A DNA stretch of 64,000 nt, taken from NCBI RefSeq assembly GCF_004217225.1, contig NZ_SHKM01000001.1:62001-126000 (forward strand), given 5' to 3'. The translations under genes and the position numbers were made by a program. The DNA is from Azospira oryzae (lineage in GTDB: Bacteria > Pseudomonadota > Gammaproteobacteria > Burkholderiales > Rhodocyclaceae). Positions 9,063 through 23,235 of this stretch are shown here, piece after piece. The notes under the pieces are model-generated. The model was given only the letters and a program-made list of their open reading frames with translations. It did not search any database and was not told where the DNA came from. Positions within the stretch are counted from its first letter, which is position 1, and each line of letters starts with the position of its first letter.

Positions 9063-9248
9063 AGGCCTGCCCGCCGGGGCAGGCAGGACGGACATTCCCG
9101 CCGGTGCAAGGCCGGCGGGCGCGCCAATACTGGGTTTCAGGCCGGGATGGCCTGGGGACAAGCGCTAGCAGGGAGTCTGGCCCAGGATTGCCGCAGAACG
9201 AGGCGGGACGGGCTAGGTGGGGAGTGCTACGGAGTAGGGCGGCGGGAC

Positions 9249-9323
9249 TGGCGTCCCCGAGTGGAATCGAACCACTAATCTTCCCTTAGGAGGGGAAAGT
9301 TATATCCATTTAACTACGGAGAC
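9249..9323 (-). tRNA. tRNA-Arg (anticodon CCU)
   Basis: A 75-nt cloverleaf on the minus strand with encoded 3' CCA. The acceptor stem pairs GTCTCCG (5') with CGGGGAC (3') including one G-T pair. The anticodon loop is CTCCTAA, giving anticodon CCU, and the T arm contains GGTTCGATTCC. No integrase or att duplication is visible next to it. Confidence 0.95.
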
Positions 9324-9558
9324 AGCCGCGGGCGCGTATTGTACGCGCAGCCTCCGGCTGCCGCCAGCCGCGCCCCAGGCCAGGGTTTTCCCGGGGGCCA
9401 GGTCCGGGGTTCGCCATAGGTCATAGCGTGAAATAGTTGTATTACTTTAGTAAAGCAGGGATTAATAATATTGAAACATGCCGCGGCGGTGAGCTGGCCC
9501 CGGCACACAGCCATCCCGCCTGGCGGGTAGCCAACCAATAATAAACAAGGGGTTCAAT

Positions 9559-11595
9559 ATGCTCGACCTATACCGCAAACTGCCCATCGCCCGACAGATC
9601 ATCATTGTCGCGGCTTCCCTTCTACTCCTTATCTTTACTGCCATGACCGTCATGGCCACCTCCATGGCTTCCCGCTCGGCGGTGGCCCTGGCCGAATCCG
9701 ACCTGAAACAGCAGATGAGTATCCTGCAGGACACCCTGGACAGCGTCTTCGACAGCGTTCTGGCCCGGGGCGAGCGGCAAATGAATTTCTTCCGTCGCCA
9801 GCTGCCCGGCGATTTCAACCTGGGCTCGGGCATGGTCCGCACCGGCAATGTGGATCTGCCGGTGATCCGGGCCGGCGGCGAAGTGCTCAACGGCAACCGC
9901 AAGATACTGCTGGCCTTCCAGGAACTGACCGGCGAGGATGCGGCCGTTCTGGCCGTGCATGAAGGCAAGCTGTACCGGGCCGCCACCCTGCTGAAGAAGG
10001 ACGGTGTCTATCAGGACGGCACCGAAATCAAGGCCGGCGACCCGGTGGCCGACGCCATCCTGCAGGGTAAGGACTACGGTGGCCTGGCCATCCGCAACGG
10101 CACCTATTACTTCAGCACGGTGAAGGCGCTGAAGACGGCGGAGGGCAAGGTCTACGGCGGTATTTCCGTGCGCATCAAGCTGGACAGCGAACTGCGGGAT
10201 GTCCGGGCCCTCTTCGGCAAGGTCAAGGTGGCCGATACCGGTTACGTCTATATCGCCCGCCAGACCAAGGACGACAAGACCCTGGTGGAGTTCGTGGCCC
10301 ACCCCACCCTGGCCGGCAAGACCCTGGAAGGCATGGACGGGGAGACCCGGGACAGCATCGCCAAGGCCGTGGCCGGCCCCGACGGTTTGCTCACCTACGA
10401 GATGAAGGACGCCAACGGCAAGATGCGCAAGAAGCTGGGCGTGGCCGGCACCTCCTCCCGCTGGGGCTGGCGTCTGGTGGGCGCCTCCTGGGAGGACGAG
10501 TTCCTCGCCGAGAGCATGAAGCTGCGCAATTTCCTGGTCATTTCCAGCATCGTCGCGGCCCTGCTTTCCTGTGCCGTGATCTTCTTCCTGGTCAATGTGC
10601 GCCTGAAGCCCTTGTCCGAGTTCATGGTGCAGATGGACCGCCTCGGCGCCGGGGACCTGACCATCAGCGTGCGCGATGCGGACGGCAACAGCGGCAACGA
10701 GGTGCAGCGCCTGGGGCACTCCCTCAACGTGACCGCGGCCAATGTGCGCAGCCTGGTGGGCGAGATTTCCGCCGCCGCCGGTCGCGTCAATGCGGCCGCC
10801 TCCGAAGTGGAAAATGCCTCCCACCAGGCCATGGACGCGGCGGAGCAGCAGTCCCAGTCCGCCTCCGGCATGGCCGCCTCGGTGGAGCAGATGTCCGTCA
10901 GCATTTCCCACGTGGCCGCCAGCGCCGGCGACGCCGCCCAGGTGGGCGAGGAAGCCGCCGAATCCACCCATCGGGGCCGCAGCATCGTGCAGAAGACGGT
11001 GGAGGAAATGGAACGCATCGCCGGCGAAATCGGCCGCTCCGCCGAGGTCATCCACAGCCTGGGCGAGCGCTCCCAGCAGATTTCCGGCATCGTCGGCGTG
11101 ATCAAGGAAATCGCCGACCAGACCAACCTGCTGGCCTTGAACGCCGCCATCGAGGCGGCCCGGGCCGGGGAACAGGGCCGGGGCTTTGCCGTGGTGGCCG
11201 ACGAAGTGCGCAAGCTGGCCGAGCGCACCAGTTCCTCCACCCAGGAAATTGCCGACACCATCGCCGCCATCACCGGCGAGACCCAGAGCGCCGTGGCCGG
11301 CATGCAGGTGGTCAGCCGTCAGGTGGAAGCCGGCGTGGAAATGGCCCGGGAGGCCGGCGAGGCCCTGCAGGTCATCGATGCCAATACCGAGAAGTCGGTC
11401 AGCACGGTGCGCGACATCGCCGACAGCACCCGGGAGCAGAGCGTGGTCAGCCAGGAAATCGCCCGTCTGGTTGAGCAGATCGCCCAGATGGCGGAAGAGG
11501 GCAGCGCCACCTCCACCCAGAACACCGAGTACGCCCGCAACCTGCAGACCCTGGCCCAGGAACTGCAGATGGCCCTGCAGCGCTTCAAGGTCTAA
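9559..11595 (+). CDS. Methyl-accepting chemotaxis protein with periplasmic Cache sensor
   Basis: A 678-residue receptor. TM1 is about residues 12-34. A large periplasmic Cache-type domain (about 40-320) includes [12 protein letters not shown] and [17 protein letters not shown]2 is about 328-348, followed by HAMP and a long cytoplasmic signalling helix bundle. The hairpin tip is unmistakable: [20 protein letters not shown] at about 519-538, followed by [16 protein letters not shown]. There is no CheR-binding pentapeptide at the C-terminus. The ligand is unknown; the Cache class often binds small organic acids or amino acids. It stands alone, with its own terminator at 11619. Confidence 0.94.
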   Translation: MLDLYRKLPIARQIIIVAASLLLLIFTAMTVMATSMASRSAVALAESDLKQQMSILQDTLDSVFDSVLARGERQMNFFRRQLPGDFNLGSGMVRTGNVDLPVIRAGGEVLNGNRKILLAFQELTGEDAAVLAVHEGKLYRAATLLKKDGVYQDGTEIKAGDPVADAILQGKDYGGLAIRNGTYYFSTVKALKTAEGKVYGGISVRIKLDSELRDVRALFGKVKVADTGYVYIARQTKDDKTLVEFVAHPTLAGKTLEGMDGETRDSIAKAVAGPDGLLTYEMKDANGKMRKKLGVAGTSSRWGWRLVGASWEDEFLAESMKLRNFLVISSIVAALLSCAVIFFLVNVRLKPLSEFMVQMDRLGAGDLTISVRDADGNSGNEVQRLGHSLNVTAANVRSLVGEISAAAGRVNAAASEVENASHQAMDAAEQQSQSASGMAASVEQMSVSISHVAASAGDAAQVGEEAAESTHRGRSIVQKTVEEMERIAGEIGRSAEVIHSLGERSQQISGIVGVIKEIADQTNLLALNAAIEAARAGEQGRGFAVVADEVRKLAERTSSSTQEIADTIAAITGETQSAVAGMQVVSRQVEAGVEMAREAGEALQVIDANTEKSVSTVRDIADSTREQSVVSQEIARLVEQIAQMAEEGSATSTQNTEYARNLQTLAQELQMALQRFKV

Positions 11596-11618
11596 GGCGG
11601 CTCAGCCCGTCCATGGCG

Positions 11619-11652
11619 GCCCGGCGGGGAAACCAGCCGGGCTTTTTTTTTT
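11619..11652 (+). terminator. Rho-independent terminator after the chemoreceptor gene
   Basis: Perfect 7-bp stem GCCCGGC / GCCGGGC with a 10-nt loop, followed by ten T residues. The convergent ybaK gene ends at 11659. Confidence 0.93.
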
Positions 11653-11658
11653 GGCGGC

Positions 11659-12156
11659 TCAGGCGGCCGGCGCTTCCTGGTGCACGTCGGCCCAGGGCGC
11701 GCCGGTGAGGCGCTGCAGGTCGGCCGGGGCCAGGGGGAAGACGGAGAAGGGCGTGCCGGCGGCGGCCCAGACGGTGGCAAAGCGCTGCAAGAGACCATCC
11801 AGCAGCAGGATCACCTCTCCGGGCTGGCCCAGGGGCGAGACGCCGCCGATGGCATAGCCGGTGGCCTGGCGCACGAATTCCGCCTCGGCCCGCTCGATGG
11901 GGCCGCCCACCAGGGCCTTGACCTTCTTCTCGCTGACCCGCTGGTCGCCACAGGTCACCACCACCACGGCGCGGCCGTCGCTGCGGCGGCGGAAGACCAC
12001 GGACTTGGCGATTTCCGCCACGCTGCAGCCGATGGCCTGGGCGGCTTCGGCGCTGGTGCGGGTGGGCTGGTCGAACTCGACCACGGCGGCGTCGTGGCCG
12101 GCGGCCTGGAGCAGGGCCTGCAGGCGCAGGGCGGTGGGGTGGCTGGCAGGTTTCAT
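11659..12156 (-). CDS. ybaK: YbaK/EbsC-family aminoacyl-tRNA deacylase
   Basis: A 165-residue single-domain editing protein related to YbaK (Cys-tRNA(Pro) deacylase) and the ProRS insertion domain; it hydrolyses misacylated tRNA in trans. Family marks are SVAEIAKSVVFR, with the Lys that follows the IA pair, the VVVVTCGDQRVSEKKVK segment and TGYAIGGVSPLG, the conserved GGVxPxG loop. Its substrate (Cys- or Ala-tRNA(Pro), or others) cannot be assigned from sequence alone. It converges on the chemoreceptor gene and is divergent from uup. Confidence 0.9.
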   Translation of the reverse strand: MKPASHPTALRLQALLQAAGHDAAVVEFDQPTRTSAEAAQAIGCSVAEIAKSVVFRRRSDGRAVVVVTCGDQRVSEKKVKALVGGPIERAEAEFVRQATGYAIGGVSPLGQPGEVILLLDGLLQRFATVWAAAGTPFSVFPLAPADLQRLTGAPWADVHQEAPAA

Positions 12157-12223
12157 GGGGCCAAGCTTAAGGCGGCGGCGCCCCGCCGGGCAAGCCCGGG
12201 GACTGGCCCGCGGCGGGGGAGGC

Positions 12224-12229
12224 TACAAT
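12224..12229 (+). promoter_or_regulatory. Candidate -10 element (TACAAT) upstream of uup
   Basis: TACAAT, 30 nt before the uup start codon, in the context GGCTACAATAGCGGCC. A near-identical context precedes rlmB (29858) and the MFS gene (27425). No convincing -35 was found. Confidence 0.5.
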
Positions 12230-12259
12230 AGCGGCCTTTGCTTCCACCGGCTGCCTTCC

Positions 12260-15313
<3,054 letters not shown>

Positions 15314-15326
15314 GGCGGCGGCCCCT

Positions 15327-15869
15327 TCAATCGTCGAGATGGATGGCCCCGTCGGGGCCCCAGTTGACCCGGGTGATGCCCGGTTCCTCCGCCTCCAGGC
15401 GGCGCCGTTCGATTTCCTCCGGGCTCAGCTGGCCCAGCTGCCGCTGCCGTTCCAGGGCCAGCTGGCGGTCCGCCTCCTGGCGGCCGAATTCCGCATAGGC
15501 GCCCTGCAGCACACTGCATACCTCCTCGTCGTCCCAGGGCTTGATCAGGTAGCGGTGCAGGCCCACGGCATTCACCGCACTCACCAGCACGTCGAAGTCG
15601 GCGGCGCCGGAGAGCATGAGGCGCAGGGCATGGGGCTGGATTTCGGCGAATTCCTTGAGGAAGGCGATGCCGTCCATCTCGGCCATGCGGTAGTCGCTCA
15701 CCACCAGGGCGAAGGGCACTTCCCAGGCCCGCGCCAGGGCGGCCCGGGGGGAGGTGAAGGTTTCCACTTCGGGGCCGGCCGGCAGTTGGCGGTGCAGCAG
15801 ACGGGCCAGGGCCGACAGGACGGCGGGCTCGTCGTCCACGAGCAGGATGCGGGGTGGGCGGTTATTCAT
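15327..15869 (-). CDS. Single-domain (REC) response regulator with C-terminal helical tail
   Basis: A 180-residue protein. The receiver domain (1-125) has acidic pair Asp12/Asp13, phospho-acceptor Asp59 in VVSDYRMAEMDG, the switch residues in LMLSGAADF, and the Lys of LIKPWDDEEV. The ~50-residue tail (FGRQEADRQLALERQR...) is helical and charged and has no known output domain. The KPWDD signature links it to the REC domains of the HD-GYP and EAL proteins upstream. Its start overlaps the HD-GYP stop by 8 nt. Confidence 0.9.
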   Translation of the reverse strand: MNNRPPRILLVDDEPAVLSALARLLHRQLPAGPEVETFTSPRAALARAWEVPFALVVSDYRMAEMDGIAFLKEFAEIQPHALRLMLSGAADFDVLVSAVNAVGLHRYLIKPWDDEEVCSVLQGAYAEFGRQEADRQLALERQRQLGQLSPEEIERRRLEAEEPGITRVNWGPDGAIHLDD

Positions 15870-17171
15870 GATCGACGATCTTCGGTGGATGGATGTGGAG
15901 GGTGATGCGGCCGCCGAATTCGCTCTTCTCGTATTCGCGAATCTGCCGGATCAGGTTTTCATCCAGGACATAGTCGGCGGCCAGCAGCAGGATGCCGTCG
16001 CGGCTGAGGAAATCCCGGGCCAGGACCATGCCCGGCTCCAGTTCGGCGGGCAGCAGGGGCAGGCCCACCGGCGGCGGCTCCTTGATGCCGCCGCAGACCA
16101 CCAGGAAGGCATCCACCACCGCCGGGTCGTAACGCCGGCCCCGGCTTTTGTCGATGAACTCCAGGGCGGCCTGCTCGTTCAGCTTCTTGCCGTTGAGGGT
16201 GCCCTGGATGAGGCCGTCGTAGTCGTTGGCCACCGCCAGGATGCGGGCCCCCAGGGGAATGGCCCCTTCCATTTCGCCGGCGGGGTAGCCCTGGCCGTCC
16301 ACCCGTTCGTGGTGGCTGCGGATCAGGCGGGCGGCGCCCCGCAGGTCCTCCAGGGCCATCAGGGCCTGTTCGCCCTTGAGCGGATGCTTGCGCCACAGGC
16401 CCCGCTCCTCCGGGGTCATCTGCAGTTCGTTCTTGGCCAGCAGGTGGTCGGGCAGGCCGATCTTGCCGATGTCGTGCAGCAGGCCGGCGAGGAACACGTC
16501 CTGGCTGTCCCGGGGCGACAGGTTCATCTGCTTGGCGGTCTTGCGCGAGAGGTCCGCCACCCGGCGGGAGTGGCCGGCCATGCGGCCTTCCCGCAGTTCG
16601 ATGAGGTTGGCGAAGACCCGGATCGAGGTCATGAAGCTGGTCTTCAGCTTCTCGTTGGCCAGGGCCAGTTCCTGGGTGCGGGCCTGGACCTTCTCCTCCA
16701 GGCTGGCGTTGAGGCTTTTCAGCTCCTCGTTCTGCCGCCGGGTCAGTTCTTCCAGGCGGGCCTTTTCCCGCTCCAGGGCCTTGCGCTCCAGCACGTCCTT
16801 CACCGTCAGCATGACTTCGCTGTCGTTCCAGGGCTTGGCGATGTAGCGGTAGATCTCGCCCTGGTTGATGGCGGCCACGGTGGATTCGATGTCGGCGTAG
16901 CCGGTGAGCAAGATGCGCGCCGCCTTGGGCCAGCGGGCCCTGACCTGGGCGAGGAAGCGGGCGCCGTCCATCTCCGGCATGCGCATGTCGGAGATGACCA
17001 CGTCCACCTCGCCGTTTTCCGCTTCCAGCAGTTGCAGGCCCTCGGCGCCGCTGTTGCCGAGCAGGACCTTGTAGCCGGCGGGGCGGAACAGGCGGCGCAG
17101 GGCGGCGAGGATGTTGGCCTCATCGTCCACGCACAGGATGGTGGCGGGGGGGACGGGCAGGTTGCCGTCGC

Positions 17172-17175
<4 letters not shown>
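15862..17175 (-). CDS. REC-HD-GYP response regulator, predicted c-di-GMP phosphodiesterase
   Basis: A 437-residue RpfG-like protein. REC (10-130) has acceptor Asp63 in VVISDMRMPEMDG and KPWNDSEV. A coiled coil (~130-180) leads to HD-GYP. The HD pair is His234/Asp235 in LLHDIGKIGLPDHLL; downstream are HPLKGEQAL, SHHERVDGQGYP (the GYP motif is intact) and ARILAVANDYDGL. All metal-ligand positions I can locate are present, so it should hydrolyse c-di-GMP. A C-terminal extension of ~90 residues contains an LPAELEPGMVLARDFLS module like that seen in other HD-GYP proteins. Overlaps both neighbours (4 and 8 nt). Confidence 0.93.
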
Positions 17176-19365
<2,190 letters not shown>

Positions 19366-19382
<17 letters not shown>

Positions 19383-20229
19383 GCAGGGTATCCTCGAACT
19401 CGTTGGCGATCTGGTCCAGGGTCGGCGCCAGCCGGGCCCAGTCGATGTTGAGCCGGTTCCAGGCCGTGTCGGAAAGGGGCGGCACCGGTTCTTCCAGGGG
19501 GGTGGAAAATTCCAGGCCGTGGGCCAGGACGTTGGCGACGTGGGTCAGGTCCACCAGGGAGTCGGCCCGGGCCTCGTCGGGCTGATGATGCAGGGCGATG
19601 GCTTCCCTCATGCTCTGGGGCAGGCCCCAGCGGGTGGCCAGCATGGCGCCGGCCTCGGCATGGGTGAGGCCCAGGTATTCCAGTTCGGCGGCCACCAGGG
19701 GCAGTTCGTGGCCCTGGCTGCGGGCCAGGACGGCGGCGTAGTGGCGGGGGAAGGCGACGCACAGCACCAGCTGGCCGATGTCGTGCAGCAGGCCGGCGGT
19801 GAAGGCGGCCTCGGCGTTGCGGCCGCTGAGCATGGCCAGGTGCCGGGCCGCCACGGCGGTGCCGACGCTATGGCGCCAGAAGGTGCGGGGCGAGAAGTTG
19901 CGGCCCGGCTTGAGGCTGGCGAGGGCCTGCACGGCGGCGGCGGAAATGACCAGGGAACGCACGGCGCGAAAGCCGAGCACGACGATGGCCTCCTGGATCG
20001 AGCCGACCATGCCCGGCATGCCGTAGAAGGGCGAGTTGGCCACCCGCAGGGCCCGGGCCGCCAGAACCTGGTCGGCGGCGATGCGCCGGGCCAGAGGCGC
20101 CACGTCCAGCTCCTCGATGGCGTCGCCGCTGAGCAGCTCCGCCGCCACGCTGGGCAGGCTGGGCAGGGCGGCGATGCGGGCGGCGACGGTGTCCCGGTCC
20201 GGCGGCGGAGGGCAGGCCTGGGGCGACAT
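19366..20229 (-). CDS. HDOD-domain signalling protein
   Basis: A 287-residue protein starting MSPQACPPPPDRDTV. The HDOD domain fills residues ~20-220: LPSLPSVAAELLS, VLAARALRVANSPFYG, AIVVLGFRAVRSLV and GLLHDIGQLVLCVAFP. HDOD domains resemble HD domains but usually lack hydrolase activity and act as protein-protein switches; this one retains one HD pair (LLHDIGQ) but not the full metal set as far as I can see. The start at 20229 is one base after the preceding stop; upstream in-frame codons are a GC-rich read-through. Part of the operon. Confidence 0.88.
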
Positions 20230-20230
20230 C

Positions 20231-20554
20231 TCAGGGCATCTCCAGTTGCCGCTGCAACAGGACCTGGAACAGGGCCCGGCTGGCCTGACCGTGTCCGGCG
20301 TGGGCAAAGCGCCGCTCCATGCGCAGGCGGGCCTCCCCTTCGCGGCGGGCCATTTCCTCCGGGGTGGGCGGCGGCGGGGGCGGCGGCACCGGCACCGTGG
20401 CGATGCCCTGGCGGGCCAGCTGCTGCAGGCGGTGGGCATCGAGCCGGGAGCCGGCGGTGAGCAGCAACTGGCCTTCCCCGTCCGCCAGGTCGGCGGCCAG
20501 GGGGGTGCCGGGGATCACCTCGGCCAGGGGCAGCCAGCGCGGTTCCTGGTTCAT
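20231..20554 (-). CDS. Small stand-alone domain protein in the signalling operon
   Basis: A 107-residue protein starting MNQEPRWLPLAEVIPGTPLA. The first ~50 residues (PLAADLADGEGQLLLTAGSR, then LDAHRLQQLARQGIATV) resemble the short beta-rich module found beside HD-GYP/HDOD domains (pattern: G-x-x-L-A-x-D ... G-x-L-L-L-x-A-G). A run of eight prolines (PVPPPPPPPTPEE) then separates it from a basic helical tail. It lacks any catalytic motif. Its start overlaps the EAL gene stop by 4 nt. A scaffold for the HDOD protein is possible, but that is a guess. Confidence 0.7.
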   Translation of the reverse strand: MNQEPRWLPLAEVIPGTPLAADLADGEGQLLLTAGSRLDAHRLQQLARQGIATVPVPPPPPPPTPEEMARREGEARLRMERRFAHAGHGQASRALFQVLLQRQLEMP

Positions 20555-23091
20555 GACGGGCTCGTCGGCATCAGGGTGATGGCCAGGCCCCGGCCGGCGG
20601 AGGCGAGGCCGAGGGAATGGCTGCGGGCCAGGAAGGTGCGCTCGCGCAGCTGCAGGGGTGTTTCCTTGACCCCCTGGCGCAGCAGCAGGTCGCAGGTGGC
20701 CGGGGGCAGGACGGAGTCCAGGGGCTCGCCCAGCAGCCCGCCCTGGGAACCGAGGAGATTTTCGGCCTGGCCGTTCATGGTGACGATGATGCCTTCGTCG
20801 TCCACCCCGAGCAGGGGCCAGGGCAGGATTTCCAGCACTTCGTGCAGCACGTCCAGGGCCGTCTCGTTGCGGTTGATGCGCTGCTCCCGCTCTTCCAGCA
20901 GCTGCTGCAGGCGGCCGTTGGCGCTTTCGAGTTCCCGGTTGGCCAGCTGCACGGCGCTGGAGAGGCGCCGGTTCTCGTCCGCCAGTTCCTTCTGGTGGAA
21001 GGCCTCGGCGATGTGCTCCTTGAGCTGCTCGTCGTCCCAGGGCTTGGTCAGGAACTTGTAGATGGCGCCCTCGTTGATGGCGCTGGTGACGGATTGCAGC
21101 TCGGTATAGCCGGAGAGGACGATGCGGATGCTTTCCGGATGCAGCACCTTGGCCCGGCGCAGGAATTCCACCCCGGTCATGCCGGGCATGCGCTGGTCGG
21201 AAATGATGACGTCCACCGGGTGTTCGGCCAGGAGCTTGAGGCCTTCCTCGCCGCCGCTGGCGATCCGGATGTCGTAGCCTTCCTTGCGCAGCAGGCGCTT
21301 CATGGCGGAGAGGATGTTTTCCTCGTCGTCCACCAGGAGCAGGGTGCGCTTTCTTTCCCGGGGATGGATCAGATCCTCGGGGATGGTCTTGCCGTTTTCC
21401 AGCATGATTTCCATCTCCTCCGCCGGAACCGGCCGGCTGAAATAATACCCCTGGATTTCGTCGCAGCGGTTGGCGATGAGCAGGGCGAGCTGGGCCTCCG
21501 TTTCCACCCCCTCGGCGATGACCTTCATCTGCAGGGCATGGGCCATGGTGATGACGGCCCGGGTGATGGAGACGTCGTTGGGGTCGGCGACGATGTCCTG
21601 GACGAAGGAGCGGTCCACCTTCACTGCATCCAGGGGGAAGCGCTTCAGGTAGGAGAGGCTGGAATAGCCGGTGCCGAAGTCGTCCACCGACAGGCGCACG
21701 CCCAGGGCCCGCAGTTCGCCCAGGGTGGCGATGGTCTCCTCCACGTCCTCCATCAGCATGGATTCGGTCAGTTCCAGTTCCAGCCAGCGGGCGGCCAGCC
21801 CGGTTTCCTCCAGGACCTGGCGCACCTGCTGCACCAGGTTGCCCTCCCGCAGCTGTCGGGCCGAGAGATTGACGGCCACGGAGAACGGGCCCAGGCCCCG
21901 GGCATGCCAGCGACTGGCCTGGAGGCAGGCCTGGTGCATGACCCAGCGGCCCACGGCCACCACCTGGCCGCTTTCCTCCATGGCCTGGATGAATTCGGCG
22001 GGGGAAATGAGGCCGTGCTGGGGATGCTGCCAGCGGATCAGGGCTTCGGCGCCGATGATGGTGCCGTTGTTGCAGCTGACCTTGGGCTGGTAATGCAGGA
22101 CGAACTGGTTTTCCTGCACCGCCAGGCGCAGGGCCTGTTCCGTCTGCTGGCGGCTGCGCAGGCGCTCGTTGGCGGCAGCCTCGAAGAAGCGGAAAGTGCC
22201 GCCGCCGTGCTGCTTGGCGTCGTGCAGGGCGGTCTCGGCCCGGTACAGCAGCTGGTCGGCGGAAGTGCCGTCGGAGGGATAGACGGCGATGCCCAGGCTG
22301 GCACCCAGATAGACGTCGCTGCCCTCCACCTCGAGGGAGGTGGCGGTGAGGTCGATCAGGCGGCGGGCGGCCTGGGAGATGTCGAGGCCGCCCTCATCCG
22401 TCAGCAGCAGGCCGAACAGGTCGCCTCCCAGGCGGCCCAGCAGGTCGCCGCCGCGCAGGTCCCGGCGCAGGCGCTGGGCCAGTTGGGCCAGGGCGGCGTC
22501 GCCGATGCGGTAGCCCAGGTTCTCATTGACGTTCTGGAAACCGTCCAGGCCCAGACAGAGCAGGGCGGCCTGGCTCTGCCGGCGCTCGGCGTGACGCAGG
22601 GCTTCCACCAGCTGTTCGCGGAACTGGTTGCGGTTGGGCAGGCCGGTGAGGCCGTCGAAATGGGTCAGGTGGTGAGCCCGGGCCTCGGCCGCCAGGACGT
22701 CGGAAACGTCGAAGGCGATGCCGCCGATGGTGTGGGGTCGGGGGCCGTCGCCGATGGCAAAGCTCTTCATGTGCAGCCAGCGCACCTCCTCCCGCTCGGT
22801 GAGGATGCGGAAGCGGATGTCCAGGCCGCCGTGGGGGCGGCGCCGGATGGCGTCCCGCAGGCGCTGCTGCTCCTCCGGATGGACCTGCTGGAGCCAGTCG
22901 TGGCGGTCCTGGTAGAGGCTTTCCCGGCTGGCGCCCCACACCTTCTCGTAGGCCGGATTGGCGTAGATCACCCGGCGCGAGGCCACGTCCACCAGCCACA
23001 GACTTTCCGGCAGGAACTCTGCCATCTGGGCGATGCGCTCTGCCACGGCGTCGCTGGGGCCGGTGCAGGGGACGTGGGTGAAAGGGGGCAT
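20551..23091 (-). CDS. PAS-GGDEF(degenerate)-EAL-REC-PAS protein, predicted c-di-GMP phosphodiesterase
   Basis: An 846-residue protein from the ATG at 23091; a GTG at 23175 would add 28 residues. Order: PAS (~25-140), GGDEF (~145-310) whose signature is GGDLF at 222-226, so cyclase activity is unlikely; EAL (~320-580) with EAL at 349-351, VNLSARQL, ELELTESMLM, SVDDFGTGYSSLSYL, VKVDRSF and AEGVETEAQ, all consistent with an active phosphodiesterase. REC follows (acceptor Asp632 in IISDQRMPGMTG, FLTKPWDDEQL), then a coiled coil and a C-terminal PAS (~755-840). First gene of the seven-gene operon. REC placed after EAL is uncommon and suggests phosphorylation-gated c-di-GMP hydrolysis. Confidence 0.9.
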   Translation of the reverse strand: MPPFTHVPCTGPSDAVAERIAQMAEFLPESLWLVDVASRRVIYANPAYEKVWGASRESLYQDRHDWLQQVHPEEQQRLRDAIRRRPHGGLDIRFRILTEREEVRWLHMKSFAIGDGPRPHTIGGIAFDVSDVLAAEARAHHLTHFDGLTGLPNRNQFREQLVEALRHAERRQSQAALLCLGLDGFQNVNENLGYRIGDAALAQLAQRLRRDLRGGDLLGRLGGDLFGLLLTDEGGLDISQAARRLIDLTATSLEVEGSDVYLGASLGIAVYPSDGTSADQLLYRAETALHDAKQHGGGTFRFFEAAANERLRSRQQTEQALRLAVQENQFVLHYQPKVSCNNGTIIGAEALIRWQHPQHGLISPAEFIQAMEESGQVVAVGRWVMHQACLQASRWHARGLGPFSVAVNLSARQLREGNLVQQVRQVLEETGLAARWLELELTESMLMEDVEETIATLGELRALGVRLSVDDFGTGYSSLSYLKRFPLDAVKVDRSFVQDIVADPNDVSITRAVITMAHALQMKVIAEGVETEAQLALLIANRCDEIQGYYFSRPVPAEEMEIMLENGKTIPEDLIHPRERKRTLLLVDDEENILSAMKRLLRKEGYDIRIASGGEEGLKLLAEHPVDVIISDQRMPGMTGVEFLRRAKVLHPESIRIVLSGYTELQSVTSAINEGAIYKFLTKPWDDEQLKEHIAEAFHQKELADENRRLSSAVQLANRELESANGRLQQLLEEREQRINRNETALDVLHEVLEILPWPLLGVDDEGIIVTMNGQAENLLGSQGGLLGEPLDSVLPPATCDLLLRQGVKETPLQLRERTFLARSHSLGLASAGRGLAITLMPTSPS

Positions 23092-23235
23092 GGGGCGGCC
23101 TGGGAGGATTTTCTGGTGTATTTGTAGCAAATATCCCTGCTGGCATACACCTAGGTCAAACCCCAGTCGCTGCACCCCCGGGGGCTGGCCGCCGCTGGTA
23201 GGCCGGGCCGGCTGCCCGCAAGCGGCGGTCCCTGC

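Noticed and set aside
9097-9119. CCCGCCGG/CCGGCGGG hairpin after the LLM oxidoreductase gene as a terminator
   Set aside because: The stem is perfect but no T-tract follows, so intrinsic termination is not supported.
9249-9323. tRNA-Arg as the attachment site of an integrated element
   Set aside because: No integrase, composition shift or duplicated tRNA end was found on either side.
9324-9558. c-di-GMP or other riboswitch in the leader of the chemoreceptor gene
   Set aside because: A few hairpins and a small palindrome (CTTTAGTAAAG, 9445-9455) are present, but no conserved riboswitch core could be matched.
22413-22430. GGDEF domain of the EAL protein as an active diguanylate cyclase
   Set aside because: The signature reads GGDLF; the catalytic acidic residue is replaced by Leu.
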